Positions 37,542 to 46,457 of a stretch of DNA of 64,000 bases are shown here, in pieces (the stretch's first letter is position 1; each line of letters begins with the position of its first letter). The DNA comes from CAVXZE01 sp963766175 (GTDB taxonomy: Bacteria > Myxococcota_A > UBA9160 > UBA6930): positions 1 through 64,000 of the forward strand of contig CAVXZE010000008.1 in NCBI GenBank assembly GCA_963766175.1, read 5' to 3'. The position numbers and the translations under genes were made by a program. A model generated the notes under the pieces. That model was given only the letters and a program-made list of their open reading frames with translations. It was not told where the DNA came from and searched no databases.

Positions 37542-39111
37542 CGAGACCCGCGTCCCGCCCTCGAGCCCGGGACAAGCGCCGTCGCACCCCGGCCCCATCC
37601 CGCCCGGAACGGTGCTGTTCGGGGTCTACGAGGTGCTCGACCAGCTGGGCTCCGGCGGCATGGGCGACGTCTACCGGGCGCGCCACCAACAGCTCGGCAG
37701 CCTGCGCGCCATCAAGATCATTCACCCGGCCTTTGCCAGCCGGCCCGAGGCCCTCGAGTTCTTCTACCTCGAAGCGCGGGCGATGCTCGAAGTGCACCAC
37801 GACGCGGTGGTTCGCTGTCACGATCTCCTGACCGGGGAGGACGGCCGGGTCTACCTGGTGATGGAGATGGTCGAGGGCCGCAGTCTCTCCGAGTGGCTCC
37901 GGGAGGGGCCACTCTCGGAGAACGCGGTGCGGGCACTGGGCGCGCGAATCGCCTCCGGCCTCGCCGCGGCGCACCGCTGCGGCGTCGTGCACCGCGACCT
38001 CTCTCCCGACAACATCCTGATCGCCGAGGGCAGGCCGGACCAGGCCAAGCTGATCGACTTCGGCATCGCCAAGATCCTCGAGACCGGCGATCGCACCGTC
38101 GTGAGCGGATTCAAGGGAAAGATCCCCTACGCGTCTCCCGAGCAGTTCGGAATGTTCGACGGTCGCGTGAGCGCGCGCTCGGATCTCTACAGCCTGGGAC
38201 TGGTCCTGGCCGCGGCAGCCACTGGAGCCCCGCTGCCGATGGGAGCGACGGTGGCCGAGGCGGTCCAGGCGCGCCAGCAAAGGCCCTCGATCCCATCCAC
38301 GATCCCGCCGCGGCTGCGCGCCGAGATCGCGCCCCTGCTGGCCCCGGATCCAGCCGACCGGCCGGCGTCCGCCGAAGGGCTCTTCGAAGCCGACCCCCCG
38401 CAAGAGGAGAAACCCGCAGTCGGCCTCCCGCGGCGGCGCCACCTGCTGGCGGCGCTGGCGGCCGTCGCAGTGGCGGCCCTGCTTCTCCTGGTCCTCGACC
38501 TCCCCTCCACGATCTCCCGGCTGCCCGATCGGATCACGGGCTCCAACACCGGCTCCGAGTCCTCCGATTCGCTGGAAGCAGGCGAGACCTCGCCCTCCGA
38601 CCTCTTCGACAGGGTCCGCGCACAGCTGCTCGAGCTGGAGCCCGTCTCCGATACCGAGGCACGCGTCTGGACGACGCCGGATCCGGTCCCCAGCGGAGCG
38701 ACCTACAACGTGACCTTCGAGGCGGACTGCGACTGCCAGCCACTGCTCTTCTCGATCGACGGGAGCCAGGACGAGATCGCGCTGCTCTACCCCAACAACC
38801 ACGATCCTCACGAGCGGCTTGCGCCGGGAAGGCCCTTGGCCCTGCCTTCCCCGGGGGCAAATCCACCCTATACCCTCGACGCGCTGGGCGGCGCTGGTGA
38901 GGACACGCTGAAGCTGCTGCTGTTCCAGGGCGAGCCCGATTTTCCCAGTGAGGTCGCCTTCTTCACCACTGCGCAAAAGAGGGAATCTCTGGCCTGGACG
39001 GCGACCCGAGAGGATCGCGAGCGCCTGGTTGAGCTCGCCGAATTGCTGAAAGGTGAGATCTGGTCCACAGCGGAAACGCCCCTTCGCATCCTAGAATCGC
39101 CGGGTGATTGA
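37534..39111 (+). CDS. membrane Ser/Thr protein kinase with DUF4384-like outer domain
   Basis: A 525-residue protein. Residues about 25-285 are a Hanks-type kinase: glycine loop LGSGGMGDVYRARH, Lys in LRAIKIIH, catalytic loop VVHRDLSPDNIL, LIDFGIAKIL and YASPEQ. A single membrane helix (AALAAVAVAALLLLVLDL) lies near 305-325. The outer domain, about 360-525, has TYNVTFEADCDC, ALLYPNNHDPHERLAPG and FTTAQ, the pattern of DUF4384. The GTG at 37534 overlaps rarA by 8 bp and has GGAG 7 bp upstream. It probably couples an envelope signal to cytoplasmic phosphorylation; the ligand is unknown. Confidence 0.9.
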   Translation: MIDETRVPPSSPGQAPSHPGPIPPGTVLFGVYEVLDQLGSGGMGDVYRARHQQLGSLRAIKIIHPAFASRPEALEFFYLEARAMLEVHHDAVVRCHDLLTGEDGRVYLVMEMVEGRSLSEWLREGPLSENAVRALGARIASGLAAAHRCGVVHRDLSPDNILIAEGRPDQAKLIDFGIAKILETGDRTVVSGFKGKIPYASPEQFGMFDGRVSARSDLYSLGLVLAAAATGAPLPMGATVAEAVQARQQRPSIPSTIPPRLRAEIAPLLAPDPADRPASAEGLFEADPPQEEKPAVGLPRRRHLLAALAAVAVAALLLLVLDLPSTISRLPDRITGSNTGSESSDSLEAGETSPSDLFDRVRAQLLELEPVSDTEARVWTTPDPVPSGATYNVTFEADCDCQPLLFSIDGSQDEIALLYPNNHDPHERLAPGRPLALPSPGANPPYTLDALGGAGEDTLKLLLFQGEPDFPSEVAFFTTAQKRESLAWTATREDRERLVELAELLKGEIWSTAETPLRILESPGD

Positions 39112-39210
39112 AAAACGGCGCGGTGGGGCCCCCTATAAGCGACACCGATCTCGAGAAGGGGAGCACTACGGATATACGGGAGCGCCCCCGACCGCGCGAT
39201 TCGGAGAGCG

Positions 39211-39240
39211 TTGACTCTTCCCCGCGGGAGATGATCTAAT
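39211..39240 (+). promoter_or_regulatory. sigma70-type promoter for the barrel-FecR pair
   Basis: TTGACT (39211-39216), an 18-bp spacer, then TCTAAT (39235-39240). Transcription would start near 39247, about 40 nt before the ATG at 39288. This placement also argues against the TTG at 39240 as a start codon. Confidence 0.55.
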
Positions 39241-39287
39241 TGGCACCTCGATCTGTGTCGCAGACTCAGGCTACGAAGGGAAGCGCA

Positions 39288-40844
39288 ATGGGATCCGCCA
39301 GGGGTGCGCGATGGGCTGGTGGCAAGCTTACGCGAATCCGCAATATGGTGTGTTTACTGACTGTTATTGCAGCGTTTTTCCCAGTGGTACCAGCGCTGGC
39401 CGCCTCCGTCGAAGCGGAGCTGGCCTTTCATCGCGGAGTGGTTGCGTTCGCGGAGGACCAGCGCGAGGAGGCCCGGGAGCAGTTTCAGATCGTGCTCACC
39501 GAGGATCCCGCGGACGTGGAGGCGATCCACTACCTGGGCATGATCGCCGACGCCGAGGGGAAGCACGACGAGGCGATCGCGCTGTTCCGGCGCGCGCTTG
39601 CCCTTGCCCCGGAAGACGCGGACCTGCGCTTCGACCTCGGAGCAACGCTGCTCGAGGTGGGAAGAAACCAGGAGGCACTGGAGGCCTTCGAGGACGTCTT
39701 GGAGCGCGATCCCGACCGCGCCCGCGCCCACCTCTTCGCGGGGATTGCCGAGTACCGGCTGCGAGACTACGCGGCCGCCGTTCCCCACTTGGAGAGGGCC
39801 ACCGAGCTCGACCCGGACCTGAGGCGGGAAGCCAGCTACTACAAGGGGCTCACTCTCGCCTACCAGGGCGACTTCGCAGCTGCGGCGGGCGCTCTCGGGG
39901 TGGTGGCAAAGCAGTCTCCGGCGCACCCCCTGGGCCGCTCGGCGGGGGAGCTGCGCGAGCAGCTACGACCCGAGGCGCCCGGCAAACCCTGGTGGATCGC
40001 CCTCACCACCGGAATCGAGTACGACAGCAATCCGACCCTGGTGGGAACGGGCCTCCCGGTGAGCAGGGAGGATGACTTTCGCGGCCTGCTGCGCCTCAGC
40101 GCGGGCTACCACCTGTACGACTCGGAGCGCTTCGGCTTGAGCGCGGGATACGACGGCTACGCGAGCTTTCACAACGACCAGACCCAGGTCGACCTCTGGA
40201 CCAACATCGGGTGGGCATCCGGTTCGGTGAAGGTGAAGCCGGCCCGCTTCAACTTCCGCTACGACTTCGCCCACACCAATCTCGACCTCACCAGCAGCTA
40301 CCAGCGGGTTCACCGGCTGACGCCTTCCGTCACCGTGAGCCAAGGCCGCTGGGGCCTCTCGGAGCTCTTCTATCAGTACCAGGACATCGATTACTTCATC
40401 ACCAACCTGGCTCCCGAGCTGGACCGGGACGGGCGGCAGAACACCGTCGGGATCAACCAGTTCATCTTCCCCGACGGTCCCGTGCAGTTCGTGCGGATGG
40501 GCGCTCTCTACGACGACTACGACCCTCAGGGAACCGAGTTTCGCTACAACGGCTACGAGCTCTCCGCCGGCTTTGGGATGAGACTCCCCTGGAAGGTAGG
40601 CCTCACGGCCTCCTACCGATTCATCCGCCGCCAATTTCGGAATGACAGCCTCTTCGCCAGTGGCAGCGACACCGGCACCCGACGCGCCGACCGGGTCAAC
40701 CAGGTCGAAGTGGAGCTGGTGCGGCCAATTACCCAGCACCTCGAGATCTCGCTGCTGGCCTGGGTGGCGGACCACAGCTCGAACGTCGAAGCCTTCGACT
40801 ACACCCGCGTCATCACAGGCAGCTATCTCACCTATCGATTCTGA
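39288..40844 (+). CDS. TPR plus outer-membrane beta-barrel protein (Slam/DUF560-like)
   Basis: A 518-residue exported protein. After a signal peptide (VCLLTVIAAFFPVVPALAAS) come four to five TPR units (about residues 35-220: AIHYLGMIADAEGKHDEAIA, LRFDLGATLLEVGRNQEALE). The C-terminal 280 residues are a run of amphipathic strands ending in Phe (TYRF), as in outer-membrane barrels. The TPR-then-barrel layout resembles surface lipoprotein assembly modifiers, but sequence identity to them cannot be judged here. ATG 39288 has an AAGGGA site. It is followed 26 bp later by the FecR-like gene, probably as one operon. Confidence 0.82.
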   Translation: MGSARGARWAGGKLTRIRNMVCLLTVIAAFFPVVPALAASVEAELAFHRGVVAFAEDQREEAREQFQIVLTEDPADVEAIHYLGMIADAEGKHDEAIALFRRALALAPEDADLRFDLGATLLEVGRNQEALEAFEDVLERDPDRARAHLFAGIAEYRLRDYAAAVPHLERATELDPDLRREASYYKGLTLAYQGDFAAAAGALGVVAKQSPAHPLGRSAGELREQLRPEAPGKPWWIALTTGIEYDSNPTLVGTGLPVSREDDFRGLLRLSAGYHLYDSERFGLSAGYDGYASFHNDQTQVDLWTNIGWASGSVKVKPARFNFRYDFAHTNLDLTSSYQRVHRLTPSVTVSQGRWGLSELFYQYQDIDYFITNLAPELDRDGRQNTVGINQFIFPDGPVQFVRMGALYDDYDPQGTEFRYNGYELSAGFGMRLPWKVGLTASYRFIRRQFRNDSLFASGSDTGTRRADRVNQVEVELVRPITQHLEISLLAWVADHSSNVEAFDYTRVITGSYLTYRF

Positions 40845-40870
40845 CCTGGGGTGGGAAAGGGAGAAAGACC

Positions 40871-41824
40871 ATGAAGCAGCTGATTCCTTCGAAGATGGGA
40901 AGACGAATCTCCCTCGCCGTCACCTCGCTGGTGGTGGCGGGAGCTCTCGCTGCGAGCGGCCCCGCAGGCGCCGAATCCCTGGGAACCGTCACCGCGGTGA
41001 AGGGTGACGCGTCGGTCGGGGAAGCCCGCGCGGAGATCAGCGACCGGGTCTCCGAGGACCAGAGCATCGTGACGGGCCCCGAAGCGAGCTGCTCGGTGCT
41101 GGTCGAGAAGCGCGCCTTGATCCAGTTCTGCGGACAGGCCGCCGTTCGCCTGCGCCACGATCAGGAACGCAACGCCACCATCGTGGATGTCGCGGAGGGA
41201 TCCACCCGAACCCTGGCAGGCCCCCGCCAGGCCGACGAGCCGCTCGAGATCCACACACCGGTGGCGATCGCGGCGATCCTGGGCACCATCCTCTCAGTGA
41301 CGGTGGAACCCGCGACGGGCGATGCCACCTTCGCCCTGGAAGAGGGGAAGGCCCGGATCGAGACCCGCGACCCGGCGGGCGGCCGCGCCATCCTGCTGAA
41401 CGCCGGCGAGCAGGTCCGCGTCTCCGCCGATGGGCGCGCCGGCGAGGTGAAGCCTCTCCGGCTGCGGGACCTCGCCGAGAGGCCGGACTGCCTCGACGAC
41501 CGCTTCTTCCGCGGCGCCTCGGTCGAGATCGCCCGCCTCGAGCGATTGCAGTGGCTGACCGACGCGATCACCAGCGCGGACATCCCCTATGCAGGCCTCC
41601 CACCGGTGGCCGCTTCGCGCGAGCAGCCGATCGAGCCTCCCGGGGGCGCGGACGAACCGCTCGACCCGATCCCCAGCGACCCCTGCGGCCTTAGCGCCAT
41701 CTGCACCGGCGACATCGTCTTCCCCGAGCCGGAGCGGGTGAGCCGATCGAAGCCCGAGCCCGCGGGCAAGCCGCGGCGGCCAGGCCGTCAGTGGAACCAA
41801 GACACCCCCTTGCCGCAGCCGTAG
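40871..41824 (+). CDS. secreted FecR-domain protein
   Basis: A 317-residue protein with a signal peptide (LAVTSLVVAGALAASGPAGA) and a FecR-like beta domain about residues 35-180: VTAVKGDASVGEARAEISDR, EASCSVLVEKRALIQFCGQA, then HTPVAIAAILGTILSVTVEP and LNAGEQVRVSADG. No anti-sigma helix or membrane anchor is present, so it is not a classical FecR regulator. Similar stand-alone forms are found beside CHAT and secretion genes. The C-terminal 90 residues are Pro-rich with a possible disulfide (DPCGLSAICTG). Its stop is 9 bp from that of the convergent CHAT gene. A good AAGGGAGA site precedes ATG 40871. Confidence 0.85.
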   Translation: MKQLIPSKMGRRISLAVTSLVVAGALAASGPAGAESLGTVTAVKGDASVGEARAEISDRVSEDQSIVTGPEASCSVLVEKRALIQFCGQAAVRLRHDQERNATIVDVAEGSTRTLAGPRQADEPLEIHTPVAIAAILGTILSVTVEPATGDATFALEEGKARIETRDPAGGRAILLNAGEQVRVSADGRAGEVKPLRLRDLAERPDCLDDRFFRGASVEIARLERLQWLTDAITSADIPYAGLPPVAASREQPIEPPGGADEPLDPIPSDPCGLSAICTGDIVFPEPERVSRSKPEPAGKPRRPGRQWNQDTPLPQP

Positions 41825-41833
41825 GCAAGCCAC

Positions 41834-44800
41834 TCAGAAGACGCCGGAGAAGACGAAGTTCGCCCACACCAGCGGTTTGCGGAGCTTCAGGCGCTGCTCG
41901 TCGCCGACGCGTTCCAGCTGCGCGCGGCGCAGCGCCTCCGCACCCCGGAAGCCGTCGCTCGGGACGCCGCCGGCGCCGAGCGCCCGGTAGAAGTCCGCCA
42001 TCAACTTGCGCGTGGCGACGTCGTTGCTGCGCCAGAGACTGGTGACGAGCGCCTGGGCGCCCGCGGCGCGGAAACCCCAGCGCAATCCCTGGACCTCCTG
42101 ACCGCGCTCTCTCGAGCCGGCGCCGGTGTCGCAGGCCGAGAGGACGACGAGGCGCGCCTGTCGCAGATCCAGGCCCGCCACCTCGTACGCGGTCAGGATC
42201 CCGCTCGCCGCACCGCTCCCGATCCGCCCGGCGCCGTTGGCCCCCGCAAACACGATCCCCGAGAGCAGGAGCGGATTGATCTCGACGGAATCGCTGGCGT
42301 CACGCCAGGCGGCACTCGGGGGGGACGAGGATCCACAGCCGCCCTGGTCGGCGAAGTAGCCGTGAGTGGCCAGGTGGATCAGCAGCGGCCGGCGGGAGAG
42401 CTCCCTCTGAAAGCGGCCCCTGGTGGCCCTGGAGCCGGTGACGATCCGCGAGTCATCCAGTAGCGGCTCGATCTCCCGGATCTCGGTGACAGTGGCGGGA
42501 AGCGGCTCGAAGGGAGGCAGAGCGCAGGGGCCGGTGTTGGTGAGGATCACCGGTCCGCTCTTCGCTCCCTTGCCGAAGTCGGGCGCGCCGAAGAGCAGCG
42601 CCTTGGAGAGATCGCTCCCGCCGACCTCGGTGGGTGCCTCGGCGAGCTCGTAGACCGAGGTCAGGTAGCCGACGGTGACTCGCTCCAGCAGATAGTGGGT
42701 CTCGTTTTCGGGATCGGGAAGGGCGCCGAGCGGCACGCCCCAGAGCCGTCCATCCGGCACCACGAACCAGCGCGTGGCTCCGCGGAGCTCCTCGACGAGG
42801 GGTGCCAACAGGCGCCGGCCGAGCTCGATTCGCGCCGCGGGCTCGTCGAGCCGACCCTCGCGCATCGCCTGGTCGAAACGCTCCGCGGCGGCCTCGATCG
42901 GCCCCGCCTTTCCGAGCTCGACGGCAGTCACCCGGCAGCCCGGGCCGCGCGTCAGCCACGCGCGGAGAGAAGGGATCGCCGCGGCAACGGCACCGCGCGC
43001 GGTTCGGTCGTAAGCCACGAACTCCACTAGCGCAGCGTCGTCGGGAAGGCGCTCGCAGGCGACCTCCAGAACCTCTGCGGCGGCCCGCTCGGAAACGCGG
43101 GCACCTGCCGCTGCCGCCGCCGCCTCGAGCTCGTCGATCTCGGCAGCGAGCTTCGCGGCCCGCTTCGCCATCTCGGGAGTCTCTCCCAGCACGCTGGCCA
43201 CGTAGCGCTCGCGCTTTCGGATCAGCTCCGCCAGAATCGCCCGCGCCTCGGGATCGCGCTCCCGCGCGACGGCCTGGCCGGCGGCGATGCTGCGCAGCAC
43301 CGAGTCGCGATGCGGAAGCAGCGCCTGGTAGGTCTCCCGCGCCGCGCCTCCCGGCGCGGAGAGCAGCGCGCCCACCACCTCCAGGCTCTGCCTCGCCAGA
43401 AGCGTGCGCTGTCGGCCGGTCATCGCGCCGAAGGAGCGCTTGACGTGGAGGGCGACGACCCGGGCCGCCTCGAGCCCCTCCGCGCGCGCCCTCTTCGTGT
43501 CGCCGCGGCCGATGGCGATTCGCGCCAGCTCCGTCCGGTAGCGAGCCACCAGCGGATGCTCGCTGCCGAGCACACTGGCGAGAGATGCCGTGGCCTCACC
43601 CACCTCCTTGGCCGCCGCATCGAGCTTCCCGATGCGGGCCAGCAGCCGTCCGCGCTCCAGCCGGGTGAAGGTGGTTTCGGGGTGGTTCTCGCCGAGGCTT
43701 CGCCGCTCCGCGGCGAGTGCGCGCTCCAGGAGTGCCTGGGCATGCGTCACGCGGCCGCGTTCGGCTTCGACCCGCGCCAGGTTTCGCAGCGCCGCGGCGG
43801 TCTCGGGATGGTCCTCGCCGAGTGCTTTGCCGAGCGCCTCGACCACGGCGGCATACTGGGTGGCGTTGGCATCGCTCTGGGTCCTCCCCCAAGCGGCACG
43901 GACGCGGTTCAGACGGACCTTCAGCGTCTCCGGATGCTGCGAGCCGAGGGTCTGGTCGAGAGTCTCGAGAGCGGAGTCGAAGGCCGCGTCGGCCGCCGCC
44001 CAATCCTCGAAGTCCGCGTCGAGGACTCCGATTGCGTTCTGAGTGCGCGCGGTATCGGGATGGGCGGTCCCCAGCTTCTTCCTTCGCACGCGCAGCGCCT
44101 CGCGATAGGCCTTCGAGGCGGCGGGGAAGTCGCGGGCGAGGCGGTGCGCGTCGCCCAGCAGCTGAACCACCGCAGCGGTGGATGCGCTCTCGCCGCCGTA
44201 GATCTCGACGTGCATCGCGCGCGCGCGCTCCAGCTCCAGGACCGCGACGGAGGGCGAGCCGAGCAGCAACGCTAGGTCGCCACGCGCCTCGTAGAGCTCG
44301 GCGCGCGCGCCCGGATCGTCTTCGGCGAGCGGCTCGAGATCATCGAGCAGCGCGGCGGCCCGAGCCAGGTCTCCGGTCTGCGCCACCAGCCTGGCGAGCT
44401 TGATCCGAACTTTGACTCCGCCCACCAGCAGTGCAGCGCCCTCCGCGTCCTGGGCGGCGCGCAGGGCCCCCTCGCGGTCGCCGAGCAGCAGGCGAATTCC
44501 GGCGAGAGTCTCGTTCGCCTGCATGATCTCGAGCCCGCCGCGAGCCACCTGCAGTGCTCGCTCCGCGGGCTCGAGCGCCTCCCGATAGCGACCCTTCCTG
44601 TAGAGCTCGCCCGCCTCCTCGAGGCTTTCTGCGAAGCTGGGCGCCGCCCTCGAGTCCTGCGCGGTTTGGCGACTGAGGGTGGCGCAGGCTCGCAGACCCT
44701 TGAGCGCCCGGCTCAGAGCGGGGGATAGGGGTTCCGGCTTCTTGCCTCCCGACGGGCGTGGCTCGAAGCGACGCCCTTCCAGGTTGGCCAGTGTCATCTC

Positions 44801-45046
44801 GGCGAGCTGCGTCGCCGAGTGAGTGGCGCCGAGCTCGGCCTCGAGAACTGCAACCAGCTCGGAGAGCGCGGCAACGGCCTCGGCGGCATTTCCGCCCTTG
44901 CAGCTCGCCGCAGCGCTCTTCGCCGCCTCGATCGCGCTCGGCGAACTCGCCCCGGCGCGGCAAGGCACGATCAGCAGCGCCACGCAGGACACGGCGAGAA
45001 GCCAGGTGCGCACCGCTGCTAGCCCGGATGATTCATGAGCGCTCAT
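41834..45046 (-). CDS. exported TPR-CHAT (caspase-like) protein
   Basis: Up to 1070 residues. The N-terminus has a signal peptide (TWLLAVSCVALLIVPCRAGA). Residues about 80-560 form many TPR units, including the TPR_12-like series LGTAHPDTARTQNAIGVLDA, LGSQHPETLKVRLNRVRAA and LGENHPETTFTRLERGRLL. A coiled coil precedes the C-terminal CHAT peptidase domain (about 770-1070) with the His in LLIHLATHGYF (about 895) and the Cys in RLVVLSACDTG (about 972). Both dyad residues are intact, so it may be an active protease in the periplasm or at the surface. The ATG 45046 lies inside a palindrome; GTG 45013 (VRTWLLAV) is a credible shorter start. Confidence 0.88.
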   Translation of the reverse strand: MSAHESSGLAAVRTWLLAVSCVALLIVPCRAGASSPSAIEAAKSAAASCKGGNAAEAVAALSELVAVLEAELGATHSATQLAEMTLANLEGRRFEPRPSGGKKPEPLSPALSRALKGLRACATLSRQTAQDSRAAPSFAESLEEAGELYRKGRYREALEPAERALQVARGGLEIMQANETLAGIRLLLGDREGALRAAQDAEGAALLVGGVKVRIKLARLVAQTGDLARAAALLDDLEPLAEDDPGARAELYEARGDLALLLGSPSVAVLELERARAMHVEIYGGESASTAAVVQLLGDAHRLARDFPAASKAYREALRVRRKKLGTAHPDTARTQNAIGVLDADFEDWAAADAAFDSALETLDQTLGSQHPETLKVRLNRVRAAWGRTQSDANATQYAAVVEALGKALGEDHPETAAALRNLARVEAERGRVTHAQALLERALAAERRSLGENHPETTFTRLERGRLLARIGKLDAAAKEVGEATASLASVLGSEHPLVARYRTELARIAIGRGDTKRARAEGLEAARVVALHVKRSFGAMTGRQRTLLARQSLEVVGALLSAPGGAARETYQALLPHRDSVLRSIAAGQAVARERDPEARAILAELIRKRERYVASVLGETPEMAKRAAKLAAEIDELEAAAAAAGARVSERAAAEVLEVACERLPDDAALVEFVAYDRTARGAVAAAIPSLRAWLTRGPGCRVTAVELGKAGPIEAAAERFDQAMREGRLDEPAARIELGRRLLAPLVEELRGATRWFVVPDGRLWGVPLGALPDPENETHYLLERVTVGYLTSVYELAEAPTEVGGSDLSKALLFGAPDFGKGAKSGPVILTNTGPCALPPFEPLPATVTEIREIEPLLDDSRIVTGSRATRGRFQRELSRRPLLIHLATHGYFADQGGCGSSSPPSAAWRDASDSVEINPLLLSGIVFAGANGAGRIGSGAASGILTAYEVAGLDLRQARLVVLSACDTGAGSRERGQEVQGLRWGFRAAGAQALVTSLWRSNDVATRKLMADFYRALGAGGVPSDGFRGAEALRRAQLERVGDEQRLKLRKPLVWANFVFSGVF

Positions 45047-45062
45047 GAATCATTCGGGCTAG
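45019..45062. terminator. 44-bp palindrome between the OmpA-like and CHAT genes
   Basis: CTAGCCCGGATGATTCATGA runs into its own near-perfect reverse complement with no loop; only one base pair (45027/45054) mismatches. The TAG stop of the OmpA-like gene (45059-45061) is its right edge, and the first ATG of the CHAT gene lies at its centre. It could end or attenuate the upstream message, or bind a dimeric protein. Its outer arms match those of the hairpin after argJ. Confidence 0.7.
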
Positions 45063-45595
45063 GGATTCTGTCCGAGGTTCACGAAGTCCACGCGACGGTT
45101 GCGCCGCCGTCCCTCCTCGTCGTGGTTGGGAGCGACGGGCGAGCTCTCGCCCTTGCCGGTCGGGCGCAGACGCGCTTGGGGAACACCCTTGGACTCGAGA
45201 TAGGCGGCCACGGCCTTGGCGCGGGCGATCGAGAGGCGCTCGTTGTAGTCCTCGGTCCCGAGGTCATCGGTGTGCCCTTCGACGAGGAAGTGGAACGACT
45301 CGAGATCCGACGATTGCAGCGCGGCGCCAACCTGCTCGAGCAACGCTCGCGCCTCGGGAGTCGGCCTGTCCGAGTCGAACTCGAAGTAGATCGGCAGTCG
45401 GACCTGGGGTGGTGCGGCCGGGTTGATGCGGGTGCCCCGAGGCACCGCCAGGGCTTCCACGATGTCCGAGGCCACGATCGCACCCGGGGGAGCCTTGGTC
45501 AGGTCGGTGACACCGGCGTCAGCAGCCTGCGCGTGTGCCAGCACGGGTGTTGCGAGAGCCGCGACCGCCGCCAGCGCCCAGTGTCGGATCTTCAT
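45059..45595 (-). CDS. OmpA-domain periplasmic/outer-membrane protein
   Basis: A 178-residue protein with signal peptide (ALAAVAALATPVLAHAQA) and a C-terminal OmpA/MotB domain: PIYFEFDSDRPTPEARALLE, FLVEGHTDDLGTEDYNERLS, ARLRPTGKGESSPVAPN and RRRNRRVDFVNLG. It has no membrane barrel of its own, so it binds peptidoglycan as a soluble or complex-bound protein. GGAGGAGAG precedes the ATG. It is upstream of the CHAT gene on the same strand, separated by the 44-bp palindrome. Confidence 0.9.
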   Translation of the reverse strand: MKIRHWALAAVAALATPVLAHAQAADAGVTDLTKAPPGAIVASDIVEALAVPRGTRINPAAPPQVRLPIYFEFDSDRPTPEARALLEQVGAALQSSDLESFHFLVEGHTDDLGTEDYNERLSIARAKAVAAYLESKGVPQARLRPTGKGESSPVAPNHDEEGRRRNRRVDFVNLGQNP

Positions 45596-45631
45596 GATCT
45601 CTCCTCCCGAACACGTTTCACCCAGGCGCCC

Positions 45632-45661
45632 ATCCTATCATCGTTGACAAAGGGCTGTGAA
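45632..45661 (-). promoter_or_regulatory. candidate promoter for the OmpA-like gene
   Basis: On the minus strand TTCACA (45656-45661), an 18-bp spacer and TAGGAT (45632-45637). It is imperfect, but the only plausible pair in the 90 bp before the ribosome site. Confidence 0.35.
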
Positions 45662-45683
45662 GGCGGTCGCCGAGCTCGCGGTC

Positions 45684-45987
45684 TCACTCCGGCTGGGATT
45701 CGTTCATGAACGCGCAGAGCCTCTCCGCGTCCTCGCGGCGACAGATCTCCGAACCTTCCGTCATTACCGCCGCAGTGCCGGCCGCCTCGCGGAGGGGATC
45801 GCCCGAGGAATCGACGATCATCGTCGCACCCGCCTCGCCGTCTACGCGCCGCTCGCGCGTAGACGGCGAGCGAGGTTCCGCCGAGCTTGCGGATGGCCCC
45901 CGAGACGTTGATGCCGCCGCCACCCGCCCCGAGCCTCGGCGGCCGGCAGCGGAGCTTGCGCTCGGGTGCGACGCGATCCACCGAGGA
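45684..45987 (-). pseudogene. 6-phosphofructokinase (pfkB-type) pseudogene with deletions
   Basis: On the minus strand one frame reads DRVAPERKLRCRPPRLGAGG then GGINVSGAIRKLGGTSLAVY, the N-terminal substrate-binding part of PfkB kinases. A second frame reads GATMIVDSSGDPLREAAG, a middle segment, joined directly to TAAVMTEGSEICRREDAERL, the C-terminal end, and stops at 45684. The start of the protein and two internal blocks, including the GAGD catalytic motif, are missing, and the frame changes between fragments. A 15-bp inverted repeat lies at the first deletion joint. No functional enzyme can result. Confidence 0.75.
45834..45870. repeat. 15-bp perfect inverted repeat inside the pfkB relic
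   Basis: CTCGCCGTCTACGCG at 45834-45848 and its exact reverse complement at 45856-45870, separated by 7 bp. It sits where the N-terminal pfkB fragment ends, so it probably formed during the deletion (template switching at a fork) rather than being a regulator. Confidence 0.8.
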
Positions 45988-46088
45988 TACCCCGCTCCGA
46001 AAAGGAAACCTGCGCAGGGAGATTCTGGCCCGCTGGCAGCCACGAAAAGATGCCCTACTGTGACTGGGAGCAGTCCAGAAGGGGGGGC

Positions 46089-46457
46089 ATGGTGATTCGG
46101 ACCGCGCTGCTGGGTGCACTCGGCGCGGCGCTGGCGGTGAGTCTCGGCTGCGCCGGCCCGTCGCCGCAGCCCGCCATCGCCGATGCGGAGAGTGCGGTGC
46201 AGCTGGCAGAGGAGGCCCAGGCGCGCCGCTATGCGGCGTCCGAGCTGGGAGAGGCGCTGACGGAGCTGCGAAGCGCACGGGAGATGGCGCAGTCCTCCTC
46301 CAACTGGATCGAGGCCCGCCGCCTGGCGGAGAAGGCCCAGGTAGACGCCGAGCTTGCCGTCGAGACGGCCCAGGCCGAGCAGCTTCGCGTCTCGCTTGCG
46401 GAGCTGCGGCGGAGCATCGAGGCCGCCGGTGACGAAGCCGGGAGGGGGAGCCCTTGA
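46089..46457 (+). CDS. DUF4398-type lipoprotein
   Basis: A 122-residue protein: a signal peptide ending LAVSLGCAGP (likely lipidated Cys), then an all-helical domain (AIADAESAVQLAEEAQARRY, AREMAQSSSNWIEARRLAEK, DAELAVETAQAEQLRVSLAE) typical of DUF4398. Function is unknown; these proteins are usually paired with an OmpA-fused paralogue, as here. ATG 46089 follows GAAGGGGGGG. The longer frame from 45966 overlaps the pfkB relic and is rejected. The stop overlaps the next start as TTGA. Confidence 0.82.
   Translation: MVIRTALLGALGAALAVSLGCAGPSPQPAIADAESAVQLAEEAQARRYAASELGEALTELRSAREMAQSSSNWIEARRLAEKAQVDAELAVETAQAEQLRVSLAELRRSIEAAGDEAGRGSP

Noticed and set aside
35913..37598. 561-residue minus-strand frame opposite rarA
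   Set aside because: Antisense to a strongly conserved AAA+ ATPase gene.
39240..39287. TTG 39240 as start of the TPR-barrel gene
   Set aside because: It overlaps the predicted -10 element; ATG 39288 with a ribosome site and signal peptide is better.
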